Shown one piece after another: positions 26,507 through 34,767 of a stretch of DNA of 64,000 bases. Under the pieces are notes generated by a model, which searched no databases, had not been told where the DNA came from, and saw only the letters and a list, made by a program, of their open reading frames with translations. The stretch comes from Methanogranum sp963676045 (GTDB lineage: Archaea; Thermoplasmatota; Thermoplasmata; Methanomassiliicoccales; Methanomethylophilaceae). Location: positions 744,001-808,000 of the forward strand of contig OY780938.1 of the NCBI GenBank assembly GCA_963676045.1, read 5' to 3'. The position numbers and the translations under genes were made by a program. Position 1 is the first letter of the stretch. The number at the start of each line of letters is the position of its first letter.

Positions 26507-27565
26507 TCACTCGCCTCTCAATCTCGATTCGTGTTCCTTTAGGAACGACCTGTACTCTGAATTGCTCGCAACATGCCTTCCCATGCCTTCCAACATGTCT
26601 ATCACATAATCGACTGAACGGTGTCCATCATCTATGTTCAGTTCAGGCTGTGCCACCCCTGCCAATTCCTGATGCGGCGGTATTATCGATGTTATTACGT
26701 TCGCACCGGCATCTATCCTGGTCTTGAGCCCGGCAATGCCTTCCACATCCAGACTCGCAGGTATCAGGCGGTCTTGGAAAAGTAATCTCATGACCGCTAT
26801 GGACTTCAGCTCCTCGGTCGAATCCTGAGGCACCAGTCCCTGCATGGGCGTGCCGTTCTGTGGAACGAAGGTCATGGCACGTATCTGCTCGCAGCCCAAG
26901 GCCCCCATCCTCAATATCGCTTCGGCCCTGTCCCTTGCGGTCTCACCCATACCCACGAGCATACCGTCCTCTGTCAATATGCCAGATTCCTTGGCCCATA
27001 TCCTCTGGTCTATCCTGTTCTGATAGTCCTGTTCCAACCTTAGTTCGCCGAATAGCTTCTTGTTGTATGTCTCCTGATAGCATGCGAACCAATCCGCTCC
27101 CGCATCCCTGAGTTTTGGGAATGCCTCCTTATCGATGGCCCCTGGAGAGATCATTATGCCTATGTCTACGGTATCCCTTACGCTTTGTACAAGGTCTATC
27201 AGGTTCTCATGGCCGTTCACATACATCTTGGGGTCCTCGCCCATCGTCAGGTCCACCAGATTGACACCTGCATCTTCAAGACTTCCAGATAGTGCCAGGA
27301 CCTCTTCCTTCGTCTTCCTGTATCTAGGAAGTTCGTTCGTCCTCCTGTAATAGCAGAAGGCGCAATTGTTCTTGCAATATGTGGAGAAATATACGAAACC
27401 GTAGATGTACACCTTGTCCCCGAAACGCCTGTCCCTTACCCTTCTCGCTGCTGAGAACAATGCTTGAACATCTTCCTCTTTCGATGAGGACATGATCGCG
27501 GTCACCTCGTTCAGATCGAGGATTTTACCGCTCTCCGCCTTGTTTATTAGTTCCAGAACATCCAA
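26507..27565 (-). CDS. pylB: PylB, 3-methylornithine synthase (radical SAM)
   Basis: A 352-aa radical SAM mutase that converts lysine to 3R-methyl-D-ornithine, the first step of pyrrolysine synthesis. The [4Fe-4S] cysteines are C64, C68 and C71 (CKNNCAFC), and length matches the family (about 350 aa). The start appears to be TTG at 27565: GAGGTGAT precedes it, and the ATG at 27570 is in another frame that closes after seven codons. It lies nine bases after the pylS stop. Confidence 0.95.
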   Translation of the reverse strand: MDVLELINKAESGKILDLNEVTAIMSSSKEEDVQALFSAARRVRDRRFGDKVYIYGFVYFSTYCKNNCAFCYYRRTNELPRYRKTKEEVLALSGSLEDAGVNLVDLTMGEDPKMYVNGHENLIDLVQSVRDTVDIGIMISPGAIDKEAFPKLRDAGADWFACYQETYNKKLFGELRLEQDYQNRIDQRIWAKESGILTEDGMLVGMGETARDRAEAILRMGALGCEQIRAMTFVPQNGTPMQGLVPQDSTEELKSIAVMRLLFQDRLIPASLDVEGIAGLKTRIDAGANVITSIIPPHQELAGVAQPELNIDDGHRSVDYVIDMLEGMGRHVASNSEYRSFLKEHESRLRGE

Positions 27566-27574
27566 ATCATCACC

Positions 27575-28399
27575 TCAGCTTATCTTGTAACCATTAAGGT
27601 AATTGATGCTCCTGCCTGTCTTCTTGACGCTCCCGTCCCCATCTCTCATCATGATGAGGCGCTCGAGGCCGAAACCCACACCGCACCATGGTTCATGCAC
27701 ATCGTGCGCTGGATCGAGAACATGCGGACCGACCGCACCTGATGAGACCTCCTCCCCGTTCACGAGGACGTCCATCGTCTCCTTGTAGACATCCGACTCC
27801 TCTCTGGAAAGGGTGTATCCTATCCCTACGGTCCTCATTACGATGTCTATGTATCCCTTCAACTTCTCGGTAGGGTCTCCCTGCGGCCCCATATCGACGA
27901 GATTCAACATCGTGAACTCCTCGAGATGGTCATTGCTATGGGATTCCGCCCTGAAACACGACCCTATCTCGAATATCTTCACAGGGCCATCAGTATGGTC
28001 CCTGAGCTTCCTCATGACATAGTAGAGGTTTGGGGCCAACATGGGCCTCAGGCATCTTTTGTCATCTATGAAGAAGACCTGCTTGTAGAGGGGGTGGTCC
28101 TCTGTGATCGTCATCTTCGCCAATGCTGATTTCGATATCATGCACGGTGTACGCACCTCGATGAATCCCTCGGCTATCAGAGCGGATGCGAGGTCGTTCT
28201 CGAGCTGAACCAATCTGTTGTTGCGGGGAGTCGCTATGAGGTCCTTTATCCCCTTCTCGTTCTTTACTGTGAGCTGGGACATCAATTTGGTGAATGCCTT
28301 GTCCCTCTCCGCTTCGCTTTCAAATACTGAATTGTCCCTTGGGTCGTCACCGAATTCCCTTAGACGCTGAACCTGTGGGTCTGTGAATTTGTACTGCAT
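27575..28399 (-). CDS. pylS: Pyrrolysyl-tRNA synthetase, catalytic domain only
   Basis: A 274-aa class II synthetase that attaches pyrrolysine to tRNA-Pyl. Only the PylSc catalytic domain is present. It begins MQYKFTDPQVQRLREFG, as in Methanomassiliicoccales PylRS, and shows motif-2-like FEIGSCFRAESHS and motif-3-like GVGFGLERL near the C-terminus. The N-terminal tRNA-binding domain of Methanosarcina PylRS (over 100 aa) is missing, and no separate pylSn is in the window. The start ATG 28399 is 32 bases downstream of pylT; a longer frame would run into the tRNA gene. Confidence 0.97.
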   Translation of the reverse strand: MQYKFTDPQVQRLREFGDDPRDNSVFESEAERDKAFTKLMSQLTVKNEKGIKDLIATPRNNRLVQLENDLASALIAEGFIEVRTPCMISKSALAKMTITEDHPLYKQVFFIDDKRCLRPMLAPNLYYVMRKLRDHTDGPVKIFEIGSCFRAESHSNDHLEEFTMLNLVDMGPQGDPTEKLKGYIDIVMRTVGIGYTLSREESDVYKETMDVLVNGEEVSSGAVGPHVLDPAHDVHEPWCGVGFGLERLIMMRDGDGSVKKTGRSINYLNGYKIS

Positions 28400-28431
28400 A
28401 GTTATCACTTCTAGGAATGTTAATGTAACAA

Positions 28432-28502
28432 TGGCGAGAGACCGGGGTGTTGATCCCCGCTGGCTAGGTTTTAGAGACCCGCTGCTCGCCGGAGCGTCCC
28501 CC
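28432..28502 (-). tRNA. pylT: tRNA-Pyl (anticodon CUA, amber suppressor)
   Basis: A 71-base tRNA with encoded CCA. The acceptor GGGGGAC pairs with GTCTCTC (two G-U pairs), with G as discriminator. The D arm GCTC-CGGC-GAGC follows at once with no linker base and only a 4-base loop. The anticodon CTA is at 28472-28474 on the complement, within the loop after GGGT. The T stem CGGGG/CCCCG carries a 7-base loop without T-psi-C. The short anticodon stem is irregular, as described for Methanomassiliicoccales. It reads the in-frame TAGs in mtmB, mtbB and mttB. Confidence 0.97.
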
Positions 28503-28586
28503 AATTGTTGTTTACGAATTTGTCTTCGTGGATCGTCCTTCCGGGCGATTCATCCAAAAAATGTCTAGGCGGCCATATACATCTCC
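28503..28586 (-). other. 84-base spacer mtmB2-pylT without clear promoter
   Basis: Between the mtmB2 stop and pylT there is no convincing TATA box. It holds a T6 run (28556-28561 on the complement) and a small hairpin, ACGAA-6-TTCGT (28513-28528). pylT may therefore be cut from a longer mtmB2-pyl transcript, though a weak internal promoter is not excluded. Confidence 0.35.
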
Positions 28587-29966
28587 TCAGATATCGAGAC
28601 CGCATTTCCTCAGCGTCGCAATCGCTCTATCGTATACCTTCAGGTACTCGTTCGAAGGTACGACCTCTCTCACTTCATAACAATCCTGGAACCTTTTACC
28701 TGCAGGAGGATGCTGGAATTCCTTCTCGTAGATGCTTATGATGTTGTTCAATACCTTGTTGGTATCTGAAACCTCCATCCCTGCTGCTGCCGTAGCGGCC
28801 TCGCTGAGCATCCTAGCCTCCATTCCGGTGGTCTTGTCCTTCACAACACCCTTCGATGATGCGGAACCAGACAAAAGTTCCCTTCCTGACACAGTATCCG
28901 TGACCGCTTGTGCAGCTGTCTCCAGCAAGCACATCTCGGTACATGGGCCGGCAAGCGTGTAATATTGATTCCCCAATAGCAGATTGGTATTCGCGTCGAT
29001 GGCGCATGCGGCGTGTGCCGCGACCTGCAGGGTCTCCCTGGTGGTCGTGGTGCCCCACCTTATGTGGATCGGCCCATCCAGATGTAGATCGCAATTGAAC
29101 AGCACGAATGATGCGACCATCGTGGCCACATCGCATATTGCTGTCTCCTCTATACCTCCGCTGTAACCTCCGAAGATGGGCATCTGCTCTATCATGATGT
29201 TGTCATTGTTGGAGACCCATCCTGCCAGCATGTTCATGCCACCCATGTCCATCTTCATCTCGTTCAATTGTGATACTTCATGCAGATCATATGGATTCAG
29301 ACCATATTTCGTTAACTCTGATGACAGACGCCCCGCTGCGGACAGCGGTGTCTGCGGTCCCTATATGGACATACCAGGTCTCCCGACCATGGCACATGCC
29401 TCTCTGACATGTCTGATCTCGGCGAGGGTCGCCCTTATCTCCCAAGGCGTGTTAGTCGTTGCAGGATTCCCGTTCACGGTATTCAGCACACCGCTCACCA
29501 GAGTATCCACTCCCCTCTCCTGTGCATAGCTCTGCATCATGTACGGGAATATCTCCTCGGAGACGGGTGCACCTGTCGGACCTCCCTGAATTATCGGCCT
29601 CTTCTTGGAATCCTTGTGTCTCGACTTGCAGACGACCCTATCCTTGCCTTTTCCGAGTTTCAATTTGGTCGGTGCCGTCTTAAGACCATCGAAGACCTCG
29701 TCCTCGCTGACGGTGAGGACCTTTCCGAGGTTGGTATTGTAAAAACCCGTCGTTATCAGCATATCTACGCCGGCCATGAAGAGCCTGTCGATGAGGTCCT
29801 CGTCCTCTGGTATTATCCCAGATCCGAACTTTATGTTGTATTTCTCTTTCATGACCATAGCGTTCGTGGGCACGGTGACGTAATCCCATGTATCCTCACG
29901 GACCTTCTTGCCAGAATTGAATCTGTTGAACGCCTCGAACACGTCGATGGTTCTGGCTGCTGTCAT
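28587..29966 (-). CDS. mtmB: Monomethylamine methyltransferase MtmB, copy 2 (in-frame amber, Pyl202)
   Basis: A 459-aa protein when TAG at 29361-29363 is read as pyrrolysine, at position 202 exactly as in Methanosarcina MtmB. It transfers the methyl of monomethylamine to the Co(I) corrinoid of MtmC. The amber context GRPGMSI-O-GPQTPLS and later IMIEQMPIFGGYSGGIEET are hallmark MtmB sequence. It stands apart from an mtmC gene and leads the pylT-pylSBCD-ramA run. It is clearly diverged from copy 1 over its whole length. The upstream gap (29967-30091) is A/T-rich with several TATA-like boxes, so it probably has its own promoter. Confidence 0.96.
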
Positions 29967-30091
29967 GTAATTATATACAATATATCACTATATAATATTT
30001 TTCCATATTATTTAAAAAGATTTAAATATGTATTTCAAAAAACAGAACAAAAAATAAACTAATATATAAAACATTACATTAAATATTGAGC

Positions 30092-30190
30092 CCCGGGAGA
30101 TTCACTCGGTTAATGATCAATTTGGAGGAAATCACATGCTTATGGAGCGAATCTTCTCAGAGGGGTCAGTCCTCTGAATGTCCTCCCGGG
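30092..30190 (-). ncRNA. Potential three-way-junction RNA between the mtmB copies
   Basis: On the minus strand three stems nest: P1 CCCGGGAG (30190-30183) with CTCCCGGG (30099-30092); P2 TCAGAGG/CCTCTGA, 7 bp with a 7-base loop; P3 GATTCGCTC/GAGTGAATC, 9 bp with one G-U pair. The G-U pair would be an A-C mismatch on the plus strand, which favours the minus-strand RNA. It begins 43 bases after the mtmB1 stop and ends 126 bases before the mtmB2 start. It could be a structured 3' end of mtmB1, a leader of mtmB2, or an independent RNA. No U-run follows immediately. Confidence 0.45.
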
Positions 30191-30232
30191 TTGGACTGTG
30201 AGGTTTGGTTAAAAGGTTTGACTGGGGTGCAC

Positions 30233-31618
30233 TTAGTGCTTTATGTGGAGTCCAGCATCGCGGAGTGTTGCGAGGGCCTTGTCATATACTGCAAGGTATT
30301 CTGCTGTTGGCTTCACTGTCAGTACATCGTAGCACTCACGGAAGGTCTTACCCTCGGGTGCATCGTTGTAGTGCTGCTCGTATCCAGAGACGACGGTGTT
30401 GATGATCTCGTTAAGATCCGAGACCTTCATTCCGGCCGCTGTCCTTGCTGCCTCTCCCATGACCCTTGCTTCCATTCCAGTGGTCTTGTCCTGTACAACA
30501 CCCTTCGCGGCTGCGGATCCGGAGAGGAGCTCTCTTCCGGAACCTGTGTCGTTGACGGCCTGTATGGCTGTCTCGAGCAGGCACATCTCTGTGCAAGGTC
30601 CTGCCATTGGATAGTACTGGTTTGCAAGCAGGAGGTCTGTGTTTGCATCGACTGCTGCTGCTGCGTGTGCTGCGATCTGCAAGGTCTCTCTCGATGTGGT
30701 TATTCCCCACCTTATGTGGATGGGTCCGTCGAGGTGGAAGTTTCCGCTGAAGAGAGCGAAGGATCCGAGTGTTGTTGCGACATCGCATATTGCGGTCTCC
30801 TCGACTCCTCCGGTGTATCCTCCGAAGATTGGCATCTGCTCGATCATGATGGTGTCACCGTTTGCGGTCCATCCAGAGAGCATGTTCAATCCAGAGATGT
30901 CCATCTTGAGCTCGTTGAGCTGTGAGCACTCGTGGGCATCTGTGATCCTGTGTCCTGCATTTACGCTGTCTGCGACGAGACGTCCTCCTGTTGTGAGGGG
31001 CGTCTCTGGTCCCTAGACACCGAGGCCGGGGCGGCCTGCTCTTATCCTTGCTTCTTTGGTGGCGCGGAGCTCTGCCATTGTTGCACGGATCTCATATGGG
31101 CTTCCTGATTTCGCAGGGTGTCCTTCTATTGTGGTCATGACACCGTTGACGAGGTCATCGATGACTGCTTCCTGAGCGTAGGACTGCATTACCTGGACGA
31201 ATATGTCCTCGGATATTGGCGATCCTGTAGGTCCTCCCTGGATGACTGGCTTTACAGGGCTGTTGCCGTGTCTTGGGTAGAAACGGGCTATGTCCCTTCC
31301 TTCTCCGAGGATTATCTTTGTGGGGGTCTTCTTTATTCCCTCCCATACTTCCTCCTCTGTTACCTTCATTACGCGGCCGAGGTCCTGACAATAGTATCCT
31401 GTGCTGACAAGCATCTCGAGTCCGGCCTGGAAGAGGTCGTTCTTTGTCTTGTTGTCTTCTGGGATGGAGTTCTTCCCGAAGTGAAGTTTGTACTTCTCTT
31501 TCAATGCTGTAGCATTCTGGGGTATGACTGTGTAGTCCCAGTCGCTCTCAGGAACTCTCTTTCCCTTCACGAACCTGTCGTACACATCACAAACTGTAAG
31601 TGGTCTTGTTGCTGCCAT
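30233..31618 (-). CDS. mtmB: Monomethylamine methyltransferase MtmB, copy 1 (in-frame amber, Pyl202)
   Basis: A 461-aa protein when TAG at 31013-31015 is decoded as pyrrolysine (residue 202). It catalyses methyl transfer from monomethylamine to MtmC. The amber context GRPGLGV-O-GPETPL is nearly identical to characterised MtmB. It begins 10 bases after the mtmC stop with GTGAGGTG as ribosome-binding site, so the mtmC-mtmB1 pair forms one unit. The two halves left by the TAG are both highly conserved, which argues against a pseudogene. Confidence 0.97.
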
Positions 31619-31628
31619 GATTTACACC

Positions 31629-32267
31629 TCACATGAATGACTTGACGAGCTCTACGATCTCGCCTGCTGTCTTTGAATATCCATCTGCACCGATCTCGTC
31701 GCACCACTGCTTGCTGCATGGTGCACCGCCGAAGATGGCTTTGTATGGTGCTTCCATCTCTTTGATCGCGAGAACGAGCTCTCTCTGACCCTCGAGTGTT
31801 GTTGTCATGAGTGCAGATCCTCCGATGACTTTGGCATCGTTGTCCTCTGCAGCATCGAGGAAGTCCTGTGCAGATACATCTGGTCCGAGATCGACGACTT
31901 TGAATCCTGCACCGCGCAACATTGCACAGCACACATTCTTGCCGATCTCGTGGATATCTCCTTCGACTGTTCCCATTATGACTGTTCCGCGAAGCCCTCC
32001 GGTTCCTGCGGTCATTATTGGCTCAAGGATCTTGAGTGCTACTTCCATCGTCTTGGAGGCTGCGACTACCTGTGGTAGGAAGATCTCTGCCTTGTCAAAT
32101 CTGACTCCGATGGACTCCATACCTTTTCCAAGTCCGAACTCTACGATCTCCTTGACTGGAATCTTCTCGTCGACTGCTTTCTGTGTTGCCTCCTGGACCA
32201 ATTTTATGTTCCAGGTCTCGATTGCGGTTTTGAGGTCCGCCAGAATCTTCTCTTTCTCTTTTGACAT
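31629..32267 (-). CDS. mtmC: Monomethylamine corrinoid protein MtmC
   Basis: A 212-aa corrinoid protein that accepts methyl from MtmB and passes it to the CoM methyltransferase. It has an N-terminal helical B12-binding cap, then the Rossmann-like domain with DxHxxG (D104, H106 in EGDIHEIGKN), where His is the lower axial cobalt ligand, and GGSALMTTT and GGAPC loops. A promoter and a structured leader lie upstream (32285-32366). Confidence 0.95.
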   Translation of the reverse strand: MSKEKEKILADLKTAIETWNIKLVQEATQKAVDEKIPVKEIVEFGLGKGMESIGVRFDKAEIFLPQVVAASKTMEVALKILEPIMTAGTGGLRGTVIMGTVEGDIHEIGKNVCCAMLRGAGFKVVDLGPDVSAQDFLDAAEDNDAKVIGGSALMTTTLEGQRELVLAIKEMEAPYKAIFGGAPCSKQWCDEIGADGYSKTAGEIVELVKSFM

Positions 32268-32284
32268 GTTCTTCCTCTCCTCGA

Positions 32285-32330
32285 CCTGATCAACAGGCCT
32301 TCACCTCTCGGAGTGACCTCTCTCTGAGGT
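32285..32330 (-). promoter_or_regulatory. Hairpin-rich 5' leader of mtmC
   Basis: The predicted leader contains small hairpins: ACCTC-AGAGA-GAGGT (32330-32316), TCACT-6-GGTGA (32316-32301) and CCTG-5-CAGG (32297-32285), then a GAGGAGAGGAAG ribosome-binding region. Neighbouring hairpins share base 32316, so the first two may compete. This may only be messenger stabilisation. It does not match a known riboswitch that I recognise. Confidence 0.3.
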
Positions 32331-32353
32331 TATAATTTATAATCTTGATACAC

Positions 32354-32366
32354 CTATATAAATTTT
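32354..32366 (-). promoter_or_regulatory. TATA box of mtmC-mtmB1
   Basis: AAAATTTATATAG on the minus strand, preceded by a purine-rich BRE-like stretch (GAATAAAA), lies about 90 bases before the mtmC ATG. It predicts a leader of roughly 60-65 bases. Confidence 0.5.
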
Positions 32367-32493
32367 ATTCATTATATTTTGATTGCTTAGAATATAATAT
32401 ATAAAGTTATCTATAATGCATTCTAGCAAGCTTAAATATATGTACAAATTTTAACAAATTGAAGAACGAATTGTAGAATTAAATAAATTAAGA

Positions 32494-32510
32494 AGACGGC
32501 AGAGCCGTCT
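32494..32510 (-). terminator. Terminator of the mtb-mtt-permease operon
   Basis: AGACGGC-TCT-GCCGTCT, a 7-bp stem, lies 15 bases past the stop of the 45-aa membrane protein. It is followed on the minus strand by TCTTAATTTATTTAATT. It separates this operon from mtmC. Confidence 0.65.
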
Positions 32511-32525
32511 GTTTATTGTGTTTCT

Positions 32526-32663
32526 TCAGACTTTGGAAACCATCTTTCTCGCGATGTAGAATCCGAATACACCGACTGCAACGATCAGGACGATCCAGAT
32601 GTATTCTGATCCAGGTATTCCACCGGAGAAATAATTAAGCAGTGCCTGCCAATTCTCTGACAT
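32526..32663 (-). CDS. 45-aa single-pass membrane microprotein
   Basis: ATG at 32663 follows AAAGGAGG at proper spacing and lies one base after the stop of the 103-aa gene. The product has a polar N-terminus (MSENWQALLNYF), one membrane helix (YIWIVLIVAVGVFGFYIA) and a basic end (RKMVSKV). No family is recognised. Position at the end of the permease operon suggests a small subunit or regulator of the transporter. Strong translation signals and the downstream terminator support that it is real. Confidence 0.75.
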   Translation of the reverse strand: MSENWQALLNYFSGGIPGSEYIWIVLIVAVGVFGFYIARKMVSKV

Positions 32664-32664
32664 C

Positions 32665-32976
32665 TTATGCCTCCTTTACTTTTGCACAAAGTTCATCATA
32701 CTGTCCCTTACCGATAGATGTGATCTTGTATTTGTTCAATAAGGCACCCTGCCTGAATGTTCCTTTATCGTCAATCTGGGAGTCGATCGCCTGAATGAAA
32801 CCAGAAGCCTGCATTTCGATGAGATCGAAATTGATGCTGTCTCTCTCGAAATTCGACTTTATGCCGTACTCGTCCATGATCTGTTTGACAAGATCATAAT
32901 TCCATGCTGTCGAACCATCTGCGAGTAATTCCAGAAGACGGAATTTGATCGGACGACCTTTCATTTTGTCGCTCAT
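32665..32976 (-). CDS. Small winged-helix-like protein in the methylamine operon
   Basis: A 103-aa soluble protein. The helix pattern RLLELLADGSTAWNYDLVKQI, followed near the end by YKITSIGKGQYDEL, resembles PadR/MarR-type winged helices whose last strand reads Y-x-I/L-T-x-x-G. It overlaps the permease stop by four bases (ATGA) and is one base from the 45-aa gene. It may regulate the operon or bind the permease; DNA binding is inferred from pattern only. Confidence 0.65.
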   Translation of the reverse strand: MSDKMKGRPIKFRLLELLADGSTAWNYDLVKQIMDEYGIKSNFERDSINFDLIEMQASGFIQAIDSQIDDKGTFRQGALLNKYKITSIGKGQYDELCAKVKEA

Positions 32977-34025
32977 TCCTCACACTCTCCTCTCAAAGAA
33001 TGCATCTCATCTGTTTTCTCAGTGAACAACATGAATGTACCAATTATACAGATTATCGCACCAACGACGTATATCCATTCGAATGTTCCACAGAATATGA
33101 ACAGGAACACAACTGCCATCAGACCATACAGAGATCCGATCGCTTGCCCTCTTCCTACACCTATCAACGGGAACGACTTATACCAAGTAACGTAACACAA
33201 TCCAAACGTTATTCCCATCATCAACAGTACCAGGAAGGTCGTTGGATCAAATATTCCGCTGATGCCATCCAGTATAGGTACTCCTGCGATCAACAATATC
33301 GGGATCGTGATTACCCACCATATTATGCACTCCATAAGGAATCTGACTGTGAGTGCCACATCGGGTTCGGAAACATCCAATCCTTTTGCTGCCACTGCAC
33401 CCTCAATTCCCCAGCCTAATATGGCCATTAATCCTCCTATATATCCGAGAGGATTAGCTGTTCCAGAATTCAGATCATTGATCATACTTGTAGAGTATAT
33501 CGCTATACCTCCGATCAATATGACAAAAAGACCTGCCAAGGCACGCTTGGATATCTTCTGTTTCAACCATATGATCGATAATGTAACTCCGATCACAGGA
33601 TAGCACAATGCTGCGACGGCAGAGAAACCTGCCCCTATGAAGTACATCGCGATGTAACTTCCCATGATCGCCATTGGTCCACCGAAGACGGCTCCCAAAA
33701 AGTAGTATTTGGTACAACATTTCAATTCTACGATCGATCTCTTCATTTCCTTGAATTTACCGAGACCTGCACACCAGAACAGCAACGCAAGAACGACGAA
33801 CAATGCATTGATACCCGTTATCAGGACACACAAAAGAAGTCCTGCGATATTGGGATCGTACATTGTTTCCAAATGCGCGAGCAGAGTGGTGAATGGGGTC
33901 AGACTGAAAGACAAGTTACCGGGTATATACCAGGCGCCCCATAGCACTGCGCAAAGCAACGCCATGATATATCCTAGTTTAACACGTTCCTTCGTGTTCT
34001 TACATTTCATTTCCTCAACATTCAT
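32973..34025 (-). CDS. DMT/EamA-like permease, candidate methylamine transporter
   Basis: A 350-aa membrane protein with about ten hydrophobic segments and two EamA-like repeats (for example VIGVTLSIIWLKQKISKRALAG split across TM4-5). I chose ATG 34025 because GGAGG lies eight bases upstream; the TTG at 34043 is part of that ribosome-binding region. It lies between mttC and two small genes in the di/trimethylamine operon, so uptake of methylamines is the simplest role. It differs from the APC-type permeases of Methanosarcina methylamine clusters. Confidence 0.8.
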   Translation of the reverse strand: MNVEEMKCKNTKERVKLGYIMALLCAVLWGAWYIPGNLSFSLTPFTTLLAHLETMYDPNIAGLLLCVLITGINALFVVLALLFWCAGLGKFKEMKRSIVELKCCTKYYFLGAVFGGPMAIMGSYIAMYFIGAGFSAVAALCYPVIGVTLSIIWLKQKISKRALAGLFVILIGGIAIYSTSMINDLNSGTANPLGYIGGLMAILGWGIEGAVAAKGLDVSEPDVALTVRFLMECIIWWVITIPILLIAGVPILDGISGIFDPTTFLVLLMMGITFGLCYVTWYKSFPLIGVGRGQAIGSLYGLMAVVFLFIFCGTFEWIYVVGAIICIIGTFMLFTEKTDEMHSLRGECEE

Positions 34026-34090
34026 TGTTTTTCCTCCAAACAATAAAAAAATTTATTGAAGGTGCCGTGTGGCACCTTCTGTTAATGTGT

Positions 34091-34747
34091 TTACTTCTTC
34101 TCGAAAGCTGCCGTGAACTTGGCGGTTGCATCGGATGCGTTCTCTGTGTAGAGGTCCGCGCCGATCTCGTCTGCCCAGTGCTGTGTGACAGGTGCTCCTC
34201 CGACATTCGTGAGCAACTTGTCCCTGATTCCGGCCTTCTTGAGTTTCTCCTCGAGGGTCTTCTGATTGACCATCGTGGAGGTCATGAGCGCAGATGTACC
34301 GACAGCCACTGGCTTGTACTTCTTGCATGCCTCTACGATCTGATCGAGAGGTATGTCCCTTCCAATGTTGTGTACATCGAAACCGTTAACCTTGAGCATG
34401 ATTGCCACTATGTCCTTTCCGATGGAGTGGATATCTCCTTCGATGGAACAAATGACAACTGCTCCCATTTCCGATTTTATTGCTTTTCCTTTCTTCTCAA
34501 GTTCAGGTGAGAGTATGTCCATCGCTGCGTTCATCGCTGCGGCTGCAGCCATGACATGTGGCAGATAGAGTTTCTTTGCCTCGAACAGGGCTCCGACCTC
34601 GGTCATTCCCTTTGTGAATCCATCCTGGATGACATCGACTATGTCCACATCACTTGCAATGGCCTTCTTAGCTACCTCGACCGCCTCTTTGTTGTTGTAG
34701 GTCATGACAGCATGTTTTGCTTCCTTGATTATTGCTTCTTTTGACAT
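34091..34747 (-). CDS. mttC: Trimethylamine corrinoid protein MttC
   Basis: A 218-aa corrinoid protein with N-terminal helical cap, DxHxxG (D105, H107 in EGDIHSIGKD), and GTSALMTSTM and GGAPVTQHWADEIGAD loops. It receives the methyl group from MttB. It begins 20 bases after the mttB stop, and the pairing with mttB sets the substrate assignment. Confidence 0.94.
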   Translation of the reverse strand: MSKEAIIKEAKHAVMTYNNKEAVEVAKKAIASDVDIVDVIQDGFTKGMTEVGALFEAKKLYLPHVMAAAAAMNAAMDILSPELEKKGKAIKSEMGAVVICSIEGDIHSIGKDIVAIMLKVNGFDVHNIGRDIPLDQIVEACKKYKPVAVGTSALMTSTMVNQKTLEEKLKKAGIRDKLLTNVGGAPVTQHWADEIGADLYTENASDATAKFTAAFEKK

Positions 34748-34767
34748 TCTTCTTCCTCCATTATCGT

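Noticed and set aside
28400..28504. N-terminal extension of PylS from ATG 28504
   Set aside because: It would translate through the tRNA-Pyl gene; ATG 28399 aligns with known short PylS.
30086..30925. 279-codon plus-strand frame opposite mtmB1
   Set aside because: Cysteine-rich low-quality translation that mirrors the codon pattern of mtmB1 on the other strand.
34026..34043. TTG 34043 as start of the DMT permease
   Set aside because: Those bases form the GGAGG ribosome-binding site for ATG 34025.
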